Shown here: positions 44,187-51,044 of the stretch, piece by piece
Layout: each line of letters opens with the position of its first letter
Position numbering within the stretch: the stretch's first letter is position 1
IMG/VR virus record: IMGVR_UViG_3300035701_000008
Coordinates: 1-64,000 of that record
Direction: 5' to 3' (one strand)
From: a virus
Length of the DNA stretch: 64,000 nt
The notes under the pieces: model-generated
What the model was told of the DNA's origin: nothing
The model's input: the letters and a program-made list of their open reading frames with translations, nothing else
Database searches by the model: none
Program-made: the position numbers and the translations under genes

Positions 44187-44486
44187 ATGTCTAAGTTAAA
44201 TCCTCAGAAAGCTACAGCATATGTAGGCCCTGGTGTATTACGTAAAGGTGGTAAAATTACTCCTGTTCCTAATGGTCCTCTTATTAAGAAGAAGGGCCCT
44301 TTTAAAGGAAGCACATTGAAAGCTGGTGGTATGATTAAACGTGCTGATGGTTCTATGTCAAGAAGAGGACTTTGGGATAATTTGAGAAGCAAAGCAGCTC
44401 AAAATAAAAAGACTGGTGCAAAACCTAAATCTCCTAGTAAAGCAATGTTGACTCAGGAGAAAAAAATAAAATCTAAAGGAAAATGA
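44187..44486 (+). CDS. Small basic protein (99 aa)
   Basis: MSKLNPQKATAYVGPGVLRK and KAGGMIKRADGSMSRRGLWD, ending in a Lys-rich tail. Similar short motifs occur in basic proteins of other phages from aquatic samples. Its stop overlaps the start of a GIY-YIG nuclease gene. Function unknown; likely a virion or DNA-associated protein. Confidence 0.55.
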   Translation: MSKLNPQKATAYVGPGVLRKGGKITPVPNGPLIKKKGPFKGSTLKAGGMIKRADGSMSRRGLWDNLRSKAAQNKKTGAKPKSPSKAMLTQEKKIKSKGK

Positions 44487-45106
44487 TATTAGATATTAGT
44501 AATGAACATAAACAAAAATACTTTTCTCAGAAAGAGAAAGGAGGAGTTATTTATAAAATTACTAATCAAATTGATGGTAAATTCTATATAGGAAGTACAA
44601 ACAATTTGATAAAAAGATATTACACTCATATTAACCACATAAGAACTAATAAATCTACATGTGTAAAACTGATTAGAGCAGTTAATAAACATGGAGAAGA
44701 TAACTTCACATTTGAAATTTTATGTGAATGTTCTACTGAAGAAATACTAAAGACTGAACAAAGTTACATAGATAGTTTAAATCCTACTTATAACATTGCT
44801 AAAATTGCTGGAAGTAATCTTGGAATTAAGAGAACAGAAGAAGTTAAACTTAAAAAATCTATATCTCAAAAAGAAAATTGGAAAGATGATGATTATAGAA
44901 GTAAACATTTAGAAAATTTATCAAAGAATTGGAAAAGTGGAGCTTCTCATAGAATGGCTAAGCTTACAGAAGAACAAGTAATTGAAATTAAAAAACAATT
45001 AGCAAGTGGTCTTTTACCTAAACAGGTAGCAGATAAACTTGAACTTAGTTATTACTCTATAAAAGATATTCATAGAGGAAAGACTTGGAAAAATATAAAC
45101 ATTTAA
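44483..45106 (+). CDS. GIY-YIG homing-type endonuclease (207 aa)
   Basis: GIY-YIG core with VIY at 22-24 and YIG at 35-37 (GKFYIGSTNN), a conserved Arg in LIKRYYTH, and catalytic Glu likely in LKTEQSYID. NUMOD3-like residues are followed by a C-terminal HTH (TEEQVIEIKKQLASGLLPKQ). It starts inside the stop codon of the upstream basic gene and interrupts the basic-protein cluster, as expected of a mobile gene. Confidence 0.85.
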   Translation: MILDISNEHKQKYFSQKEKGGVIYKITNQIDGKFYIGSTNNLIKRYYTHINHIRTNKSTCVKLIRAVNKHGEDNFTFEILCECSTEEILKTEQSYIDSLNPTYNIAKIAGSNLGIKRTEEVKLKKSISQKENWKDDDYRSKHLENLSKNWKSGASHRMAKLTEEQVIEIKKQLASGLLPKQVADKLELSYYSIKDIHRGKTWKNINI

Positions 45107-45118
45107 AACTAAGAAATA

Positions 45119-45388
45119 ATGGCAACACCAGCATGGACTAGATCTGAAGGAAAAGATCCAAAAGGAGGATTAAATAGAAAAGGAGTGGCTTCATATAGAA
45201 AAGCTAATCCTGGAAGTAAATTAAAAATGGCTGTTACAACAAAACCTTCCAAACTTAAACCTGGAAGTAAATCAGCTAATAGAAGAAAATCATTCTGTGC
45301 AAGAATGTCAGGAGTAAAAGGTCCTGCAAAGAAACCTAATGGAGAACCTACAAGAAAAACTCTTGCTCTTCGTAAATGGAATTGTTAA
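45119..45388 (+). CDS. DUF6321-type small basic protein (89 aa)
   Basis: MATPAWTRSEGKDPKGGLNR, then KSFCARMSGVKGPAKKPNGE and ending LALRKWNC. This is a highly conserved small protein in aquatic and soil phages that I associate with DUF6321. Strongly basic with two Cys. Likely DNA-binding or packaged; no experimental function that I know of. Confidence 0.75.
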   Translation: MATPAWTRSEGKDPKGGLNRKGVASYRKANPGSKLKMAVTTKPSKLKPGSKSANRRKSFCARMSGVKGPAKKPNGEPTRKTLALRKWNC

Positions 45389-45408
45389 CAATTAAACAAT
45401 AATATATT

Positions 45409-45891
45409 ATGGCAATTATGAAAAAACCTGCTAAAAAAATGCAAGCAGGAGGTTCTTTAAAACCTACATACAAAAACTTAGGACTTGCTAGATCTGCATC
45501 TAATAATGCAGCAGGTAGAGATACTAATACACCAGCTACTAAAAAGGATAGTCTTGATTATAAAAAAGGATTTGACATGGGTAAAGCTGGTAAAAAACCT
45601 AGTTCTCTTAGAGCTAAGTATGAAGGTAAAAATCAATATGAAGAAAAAGGGAGATGGGAAGGACAAAACTCTACAAAAACTAAAACTATGAAAAAAGCTA
45701 AAAATGGTAAATCATTTCCTGATTTAAACAAAGATGGAAAGATTACAAAAGCTGATATTCTTAAAGGACGTGGTGTTATAGCTAAGAAAGGTGCTACAGT
45801 TAAGAAAGCACAATATGGTGGAGCAACTGCTTCTATGGTGCCTATGAAATCTGGTGGCAAAATGACCAAATGCAAATACGGGTGTAACTAA
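45409..45891 (+). CDS. Basic protein with EF-hand-like loop and KKAQxG motif (160 aa)
   Basis: The N-terminus has KKMQAGGSLK. A middle segment (GFDMGKAGKKPSSLRAKYEG) is basic. Residues about 105-125 read FPDLNKDGKITKADILKGRG, a full dockerin/EF-hand calcium loop D-x-N-x-D-G-x-I-x-x-x-D. VKKAQYG is at 131-137, matching the motif in the cargo-type protein. The tail is rich in Lys and Cys (KCKYGCN). Possibly a Ca-stabilised packaged protein. Confidence 0.6.
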   Translation: MAIMKKPAKKMQAGGSLKPTYKNLGLARSASNNAAGRDTNTPATKKDSLDYKKGFDMGKAGKKPSSLRAKYEGKNQYEEKGRWEGQNSTKTKTMKKAKNGKSFPDLNKDGKITKADILKGRGVIAKKGATVKKAQYGGATASMVPMKSGGKMTKCKYGCN

Positions 45892-46052
45892 TGACTTCTG
45901 GTAAAGCTAAAAAGAGTGGTAAGCCTAGAATGGCTCCTAAAGTGGGTATTCCTAAGAAGGATAAACCATTCTCACAGAATAAGTCTATGGATGATAAAAT
46001 CAGAAGAACTTCTGCTCAGCAACCAATGAAAAAGAAAAGTTTAGCAAAATAA
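45891..46052 (+). CDS. Very small basic protein (53 aa)
   Basis: MTSGKAKKSGKPRMAPKVGI, ending KKKSLAK. The ATG overlaps the previous stop by one base. Last gene of the + strand block, one base before a terminator. Probably shares the role of the adjacent basic proteins. Confidence 0.6.
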   Translation: MTSGKAKKSGKPRMAPKVGIPKKDKPFSQNKSMDDKIRRTSAQQPMKKKSLAK

Positions 46053-46053
46053 T

Positions 46054-46080
46054 AAAAGCCTCTATTAAGAGGCTTTTTTT
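46054..46080. terminator. Bidirectional terminator between convergent blocks
   Basis: A perfect 10-bp stem (46054-46063 with 46068-46077), loop ATTA, with a T tract on the + strand and an A tract at the left foot that gives a T tract on the minus strand. It separates the + structural block from the minus DNA-metabolism block. Confidence 0.85.
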
Positions 46081-46696
46081 ATAATTGTTTTTTTAATTTA
46101 CTTCCCCAAGAGGATACATTTGAAGCATGTTCTAAATAATATCTCCATTCTTCTGGAATTTCATTTAAATACCAAGGAACATGCTTAATACAATAAGGTT
46201 TATCTAACCTAATTGCATTATAAGTGAATGGTGAGTTAGGTGGATATAATGCAAATGTAGTGTCTATATCAGCAATCCAACCATGTTCATTTTTATTAAC
46301 CCAGAACTTACTTTCCCAGTTTATTATATTCTGTCTAAGAGGTGTTTCAGGTAGATCTAAATCTAAAGAGAATCCTACCTTTATATTATCTTTTGCAATG
46401 TTTAACATTACATCTAGCCAATCATCTGGAACTCCTTCATAAGAACAATCTGAATCAGCTATTATAAAATAATCTGTTAAGTGTTGTTTTAAGTCATCTC
46501 CCCATACACTATGAGGACCTCCATTAACTTTAGAATATACAATCTCTACAGGACAAGTTTTGTAGTATTCTAACAATGGTGGGTATGTAGATTGTTGATC
46601 ATATATAATCACATCTATTCTACTCTCCTTAGATAGAAATTCTACTGTTTCTTTGAGTGTAGATAGGAGATTTCTATTTACTATTATTGCTTTCAT
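46079..46696 (-). CDS. GT2/GT-A-like glycosyltransferase (205 aa)
   Basis: Begins MKAIIVNRNLLSTLKETVEF with a Rossmann-like start, and has a YFIIADSDCSYEG segment whose DSD would bind the metal and nucleotide sugar. Short for the family, so it may lack an acceptor domain. It overlaps the upstream glycosyltransferase by 23 bases. Last gene of the minus block. Cytoplasmic; substrate unknown. Confidence 0.7.
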   Translation of the reverse strand: MKAIIVNRNLLSTLKETVEFLSKESRIDVIIYDQQSTYPPLLEYYKTCPVEIVYSKVNGGPHSVWGDDLKQHLTDYFIIADSDCSYEGVPDDWLDVMLNIAKDNIKVGFSLDLDLPETPLRQNIINWESKFWVNKNEHGWIADIDTTFALYPPNSPFTYNAIRLDKPYCIKHVPWYLNEIPEEWRYYLEHASNVSSWGSKLKKQL

Positions 46697-47447
46697 TAAG
46701 AAAATCTTTTAGCATTTGTGAGTAGTCTTTATTCCAATGAGGAATAAGTTGAACATTTCCTGTGGGAATCAAATCTTTTTTTCTTAAATCTTCTATATAG
46801 TCACTGTGTCTTTGTATAACATTAGGTCTATCAGGAGTATCTGTTCCAAGACCAGATTGATGATAACCTCTACCACCCCACATATAAAACCAAGAGGCTT
46901 CTGATTCAGGCATTTTTGCATCAACAACATATTGTCTACCTAGAGCATGTATCTTATTAACTAATGTCATATCACCTCCAGCATTTTGTATAGGACTTTT
47001 ACCTATTTGCTCCCAAACTTTTTTACTATATACAATACCTGAATTACCAAGACCCATTATTTTTGTTATCTCAGGCTCATTATAAAATACACCTGTTTCC
47101 CAATGAATAATATTTGTATCTTCTTTCCAAAACTTAGCTATATTAGATAGGTGATTTGGTAAAGCTACATCATCATCATCCCATACAGCTATTAATTCTC
47201 CAGAGCATTGTTCTATTGCAAAATTTTCTTTATCTCCTATAGTGGCAAATGTTCCATCTATATTATAAATCTTTATTTCTGGATGATTATACACTAACTT
47301 CTGTAGAGGGTAATCATTAACTATAATAAGTTCTTTCTTACCAGGATACTCTTGTTGGAGGAAACTTTGTATTGCTTCCTCCAGAGTATCTACTCTTCCA
47401 TAAGTAATACATTTTGCAGAAATCATAGGAAATTCTTTATTTTCCAT
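46674..47447 (-). CDS. Family 2 glycosyltransferase (257 aa)
   Basis: Canonical GT2 opening (ISAKCITYGRVDTLEEAIQS), LIIVNDYP, and the nucleotide-sugar motif WDDDDVALPNHL. A C-terminal part with HYQSGLGTD-type residues (GRGYHQSGLG) follows. No membrane helices. It is paired with the downstream enzyme. Could modify phage DNA bases, a virion protein or a host surface; not decidable from sequence. Confidence 0.8.
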   Translation of the reverse strand: MENKEFPMISAKCITYGRVDTLEEAIQSFLQQEYPGKKELIIVNDYPLQKLVYNHPEIKIYNIDGTFATIGDKENFAIEQCSGELIAVWDDDDVALPNHLSNIAKFWKEDTNIIHWETGVFYNEPEITKIMGLGNSGIVYSKKVWEQIGKSPIQNAGGDMTLVNKIHALGRQYVVDAKMPESEASWFYMWGGRGYHQSGLGTDTPDRPNVIQRHSDYIEDLRKKDLIPTGNVQLIPHWNKDYSQMLKDFLNESNNSK

Positions 47448-47448
47448 A

Positions 47449-48075
47449 TTATAAATATTTAAAATTTGTTTTGTTTCTGTTTCTATTATTTAACATGGCA
47501 CTTAACGTACAAGGTTTCATATTAATACTTTCTGCAGCTTTTTTACAAGTATCAAATTTTTCACCAGTAACAATATTAATAACATATTTAGATGTATTGT
47601 TTCTATAGTTTTTATTTTTTCCTTTAGCTGCTAAAGATTTTTTAACTTTATCTTCTTCTGATAATTTTTTACCTTTATTTCCTTTAGAAATTTTATCTTT
47701 ATGTTCTTGAGTTAATGTTCTACCAATATTTTTAGCTCCACATTTTTTATTTATTTCTTTAGATGATCCAACTCTACCATCTCCTCCATTAGTATGGTTT
47801 ACTAAAATACCTGTTTGTAAATCTTCTCTACCATATAAAGAAATTAATCTTTGCTCTTCTAAAAAAGCTTCTTCTTTTGTACACTTATCAAGAACTATAT
47901 CAACTATAAAACCATATTTAGAAGATGTATTGTGCCAAAATTCACTACGACTTCTTAATCCTTTCCAATTAACAGCATTAGCTCTTTGATAATTATCAAA
48001 AGATAATAACCCTCCTACACCTATGTAAAAGGGTTGATTATTATCTTTTCTTATATGTACATAAACATAAGCCAT
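47449..48075 (-). CDS. GIY-YIG-family nuclease with NUMOD3 (208 aa)
   Basis: Begins AYVYVHIRKDNNQPFYIGVG, the variant GIY-YIG core (YVYxHxRxD...FYIGxG). A Glu in FLEEQRLISLYG is the likely metal ligand. A NUMOD3 repeat (LTQEHKDKISKGNKGKKLS) and a C-terminal DNA-binding part (SAMLNNRNRNKTNFKYL) follow. Free-standing homing-type element lodged between the GroES-like and glycosyltransferase genes, with a 45-base gap upstream. Confidence 0.8.
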   Translation of the reverse strand: MAYVYVHIRKDNNQPFYIGVGGLLSFDNYQRANAVNWKGLRSRSEFWHNTSSKYGFIVDIVLDKCTKEEAFLEEQRLISLYGREDLQTGILVNHTNGGDGRVGSSKEINKKCGAKNIGRTLTQEHKDKISKGNKGKKLSEEDKVKKSLAAKGKNKNYRNNTSKYVINIVTGEKFDTCKKAAESINMKPCTLSAMLNNRNRNKTNFKYL

Positions 48076-48120
48076 ATTATATTGTTATACATTTGCAACT
48101 AATGAAAGGATATTCCATAA

Positions 48121-48405
48121 TTACAGTATTTCTACTATATCAAATATAGAAACTAATAATACACTAGTATCACCTTTAGGAATAACTAACGATTTGCTTA
48201 ATGCTGCAGGATCTACAAACACACTAGCTCCTACAACAAGATCTGGATCTGTAATAGCTGTACCTACAGAATGCACTGTAAGACTAGACATCTTCTTAAT
48301 CATTTCTTTTTCTAAAGCTTCTTTTGTATTCTCATCTACAATAAGCTTACCTTCTTCTTTCTTTGGGAGTTCTAAATAAACTCTGTTTCCTAATAATTTA
48401 GCCAT
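48121..48405 (-). CDS. GroES-like co-chaperonin (94 aa)
   Basis: Matches the GroES order: start strand GNRVYLELPKKEEGKLIVDE, a mobile-loop-like region around 25-40 (longer and charged), VHSVGTAITDPDLVVGASVF, and a terminal SVLLVSIFDIVEIL. Length fits co-chaperonins (about 95). No GroEL is visible in the window, so it would work with the host chaperonin, as T4 gp31 does. Lies in the recA-PhoH-thioredoxin operon. Confidence 0.7.
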   Translation of the reverse strand: MAKLLGNRVYLELPKKEEGKLIVDENTKEALEKEMIKKMSSLTVHSVGTAITDPDLVVGASVFVDPAALSKSLVIPKGDTSVLLVSIFDIVEIL

Positions 48406-48411
48406 GGTTAT

Positions 48412-48681
48412 TTATTTTTCTGTTTTTTTAAAAAATCTTTCAGCATCTGCTGCATTCAATATAATTTCTGATTGTACTGTTTCTCTAACAGTTTTATATC
48501 CTTTCATCTTATTAGTTCTAATATCAATGTCAGGTTGTTGTGTAACACGTTCATTGAAATCATCTAATATAACAATAAGACTTCCATCTTCATTAGTTAA
48601 GGATCTAATCACCTTGTTAATGTTTAAAGAGGCTTTATATTCCTTGTCAGCTATTACAGCTGTGTAAATAAATTGATTCAT
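48412..48681 (-). CDS. Hypothetical protein (89 aa)
   Basis: MNQFIYTAVIADKEYKASLN, followed by strand-rich and helical segments and ending FFKKTEK. 6 bases upstream of the GroES-like gene. Not recognised. Confidence 0.55.
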   Translation of the reverse strand: MNQFIYTAVIADKEYKASLNINKVIRSLTNEDGSLIVILDDFNERVTQQPDIDIRTNKMKGYKTVRETVQSEIILNAADAERFFKKTEK

Positions 48682-48686
48682 GTTGG

Positions 48687-48947
48687 TTATTTGTTAAGGG
48701 TTATTTCATCTAATATTTGATTGTACATACTCAAAGGCATATTACCAGATTGTCTATGTACTTCTTTTCCATCTTTTAGAAACACAATTGTAGGAAGACT
48801 TCTTACGCCATATTTTATAGCTGTTTCTCTATCTTTCTCTATGTCAATGTTGGTTATTCCTTCTACATCTTTTAATGTTTGAGCTAACACTCTACAAGGT
48901 CCACACCAACTTGCACTAAACTTAAGCACTTCTATACTATTTTCCAT
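48687..48947 (-). CDS. Thioredoxin (86 aa)
   Basis: Active site WCGPC at residues 14-18 in FSASWCGPCRVL, with the cis-Pro segment RSLPTIVFLKDGKEV and a terminal helix. Slightly shorter than E. coli TrxA (108), as many phage thioredoxins are. Likely reduces ribonucleotide reductase or other phage proteins in the cytoplasm. Overlaps the PhoH gene by 11 bases. Confidence 0.85.
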   Translation of the reverse strand: MENSIEVLKFSASWCGPCRVLAQTLKDVEGITNIDIEKDRETAIKYGVRSLPTIVFLKDGKEVHRQSGNMPLSMYNQILDEITLNK

Positions 48948-49587
48948 ATATATAATCTAATATTTTTCCAACTAATCCACTTCTGTGGTTAGCTTGTAGT
49001 TTAATCCATTTTATACCATCTATGTTTTTAGATAGTTCTATTGCAAAATCTAATCCTGTATAAGATTCATTTGTATCTCTTTGGGAATTGTCACCATTAA
49101 TAACTATTTTACCTGTAGTACCAAGTCTAGTTAGAATAGCTTCCATTTCTTTTTTAGTTAAGTTTTGAGCTTCTTCTACAATAAGAATATCATCTATAGT
49201 TTTACCTCTGATAAACTGTATAGGAAGAGCTTGTATCTTTCCATTCTTTACAAAATCATCCACTTTAATTCTATCTGTACATTTGTACAAGTTTTCAAGC
49301 AAAGCTTCCATATATGGATTAAACTTTTCTTTTAAATCTCCAGGAAGAAATCCTAAAGACTTACCCACTTCAATAGCACTTCTAGCTACTAGCACTTTGT
49401 CACATTGTTTAGTGTTCAGAAAATCTAATGCTGTAATAGCTCCCACTAATGATTTACCACTTCCTGCTCTTCCTGTAATAATAACAATTTGATTGTCTAT
49501 TATTAGTTCTTTAGCAAGTTTCTGTTCATCATTGAGAACTACATTATACTTAATCTCACTTTTTCTAGCTCTGTTAGGTTCTTTCAT
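48937..49587 (-). CDS. phoH: PhoH-like ATPase (216 aa)
   Basis: Walker A GRAGSGKS at 39-46, Walker B ILIVEEAQN and a terminal ANHRSGLVGKILDYIYG match PhoH family proteins, which are common in large phages and related to helicase-like P-loop ATPases (SF1-type). The function in phages is unclear; RNA processing is one proposal. Overlaps both neighbouring genes. Confidence 0.85.
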   Translation of the reverse strand: MKEPNRARKSEIKYNVVLNDEQKLAKELIIDNQIVIITGRAGSGKSLVGAITALDFLNTKQCDKVLVARSAIEVGKSLGFLPGDLKEKFNPYMEALLENLYKCTDRIKVDDFVKNGKIQALPIQFIRGKTIDDILIVEEAQNLTKKEMEAILTRLGTTGKIVINGDNSQRDTNESYTGLDFAIELSKNIDGIKWIKLQANHRSGLVGKILDYIYGK

Positions 49588-50026
49588 ATTTAGTTAATAA
49601 ATGGTTACGTCTTTTATTCACCTCTTCATATCTATACATATCATTTTCTACATTGCTATGTTCAAGAAGGGACAATAATACGATATTTTCTTCATCTAAA
49701 CAAGCTTCTGGATATTTTTCTTTTGGAAGAATATGATGGAAGTATGTAGACATAGCTTCACTACCAAGATAAACATCACTCACTTCTGACCTATGTGGTC
49801 TTTTGTTCCATACAGATAGAAAGAACTGCCTCATTTCCAAAAACTTACTAGGAGATTTGTCCAGTTTTTTCGATAATAAACTGGACTTTTGTATGGTTTT
49901 CCCACCACTAATCCCCTTTTTAGAGGTTAATGATGGGTTTACCCTACTTTGTTGCAATACTTTTCTAGGTTTATGCTGAAAGCAATATTCTCCATCAGAA
50001 TTCTTTCCACATGTTTTACACTTCAT
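49574..50026 (-). CDS. HNH-like nuclease with N-terminal zinc site (150 aa)
   Basis: The N-terminus CKTCGKNSDGEYCFQHKP has a Cys/His zinc knuckle. C-terminal YFHHILPKEKYPEACLDEEN and ENIVLLSLLEHSNVE match an HNH-type core (HH, N and H residues). Possibly a recombination nuclease in the recA operon rather than a homing element, as it lacks NUMOD or HTH modules. Overlaps the PhoH gene by 14 bases. Confidence 0.6.
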   Translation of the reverse strand: MKCKTCGKNSDGEYCFQHKPRKVLQQSRVNPSLTSKKGISGGKTIQKSSLLSKKLDKSPSKFLEMRQFFLSVWNKRPHRSEVSDVYLGSEAMSTYFHHILPKEKYPEACLDEENIVLLSLLEHSNVENDMYRYEEVNKRRNHLLTKYERT

Positions 50027-50355
50027 TACTTATCTGTAAAGTTTTTATTTAAATCATGTGATGATGGTCTTGGACCTAGTGGATCTGTAAAGCTACGATC
50101 AAATGGTTGTACACTAGATATAGGAATCTTACATTCAATTGGACCACCAAATGGAAAACTATTATATGGTGGTGTACAATCACAACTCTTATTCCATGGA
50201 GCATTTATCTTTTTACATCTAGGACATTCCCAAGCAAGTGAAGTTTCTTTAGGACATGTGCACATTTTTGGTGGTATTGTACTGTTCCAACTAAATGGCA
50301 TAATTTTATATCCTTGGCACTTAGTGCACATCTGAGGATGATCAAAACTAAGCAT
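50026..50355 (-). CDS. Multi-Cys zinc-ribbon protein (109 aa)
   Basis: Three Cys clusters: MCTKCQG, MCTCPK, and CPRCKKINAPWNKSCDC, suggesting two zinc ribbons. The C-terminal half is Pro-rich and unstructured. It may bind nucleic acid or mediate protein contacts. Short overlaps tie it to the MazG-like and HNH genes. No family assigned. Confidence 0.6.
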   Translation of the reverse strand: MLSFDHPQMCTKCQGYKIMPFSWNSTIPPKMCTCPKETSLAWECPRCKKINAPWNKSCDCTPPYNSFPFGGPIECKIPISSVQPFDRSFTDPLGPRPSSHDLNKNFTDK

Positions 50356-50656
50356 TGTCTTTCACAAATTGACCGTTAATCATAACTCCTGTACGTTTAG
50401 CAATTACATTGTATGCACTATCTAAACATTCTGTCAAGCTCACTCCTTGCATTTCTGCTTGTATAATGATTGTAACTAGTATATCACCTAGAGCATCTAC
50501 TATCTCTTCATCATCACCCATAGCAATAGCAACCATAAGTTCTGTACATTCTTCCATGGTCTTACCAGCTTGTGCTATTGGTGTTCCTTTTAGAAAGATT
50601 CCTTTCTGTTCTGCCCAAGCTATAACAAGAGCTTCTAATTCATTGTAACTTTTCAT
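50348..50656 (-). CDS. MazG-like NTP pyrophosphohydrolase (102 aa)
   Basis: All-alpha NTP pyrophosphatase motif: E35-E36-x-x-E39 (MEECTELMVA) and E51-x-x-D54 with D58 (EIVDALGDIL). Hydrolyses noncanonical or regulatory NTPs; phage MazG proteins have been proposed to alter nucleotide pools or alarmones. Length is normal for a single MazG domain. Overlaps the next gene by 8 bases. Confidence 0.8.
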   Translation of the reverse strand: MKSYNELEALVIAWAEQKGIFLKGTPIAQAGKTMEECTELMVAIAMGDDEEIVDALGDILVTIIIQAEMQGVSLTECLDSAYNVIAKRTGVMINGQFVKDNA

Positions 50657-50657
50657 A

Positions 50658-50852
50658 TTATTTTTTATTAATTATATTATTAAGCCTTTCAAACATATCT
50701 AAATTATCATTTAAAATAGGTTTAACTTCTTCTATTTCTACAGCATTTTTAATATGTTCTCTAACTTTTACTTTAGCTTGAGTTATATTTTCAGCTTCTA
50801 CCTTATACTTAAAAGTATTATTTTTAAGTTTACAATTAAAGTTATATATCAT
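50658..50852 (-). CDS. Hypothetical protein (64 aa)
   Basis: MIYNFNCKLKNNTFKYKVEA, then a helix AKVKVREHIKNAVEIEEV. Possibly a small ferredoxin-like fold. It lies 3 bases after its upstream neighbour and one base before the MazG-like gene. Not recognised. Confidence 0.5.
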   Translation of the reverse strand: MIYNFNCKLKNNTFKYKVEAENITQAKVKVREHIKNAVEIEEVKPILNDNLDMFERLNNIINKK

Positions 50853-50855
50853 AAT

Positions 50856-51044
50856 TTATTTTTCTAATTCTATTATACATCTTTTTAAATAATTAGCCAT
50901 GTCTAAACATTCTTCATATGAATGTTGTAACCAATCTTTAAGATCTAAATCAGTTCTTTCAAGTGTAGTATTATATTTCTTAATACCCACTTGAGATCTC
51001 TGTAATAGATCAGCTCTTACTGCTTCAACTATTTTATCTTCCAT
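50856..51044 (-). CDS. Small helical MazG-related-looking protein (62 aa)
   Basis: The segment RSQVGIKKYNTTLERTDLDL, then WLQHSYEECLDMANYLK, resembles the short phage family often annotated as a dATP/dGTP or MazG-like pyrophosphohydrolase, with E/D residues EECLDMA as metal ligands. Too short for the full four-helix fold on its own, so it may dimerise. Its start overlaps the recA stop by one base. Confidence 0.55.
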   Translation of the reverse strand: MEDKIVEAVRADLLQRSQVGIKKYNTTLERTDLDLKDWLQHSYEECLDMANYLKRCIIELEK

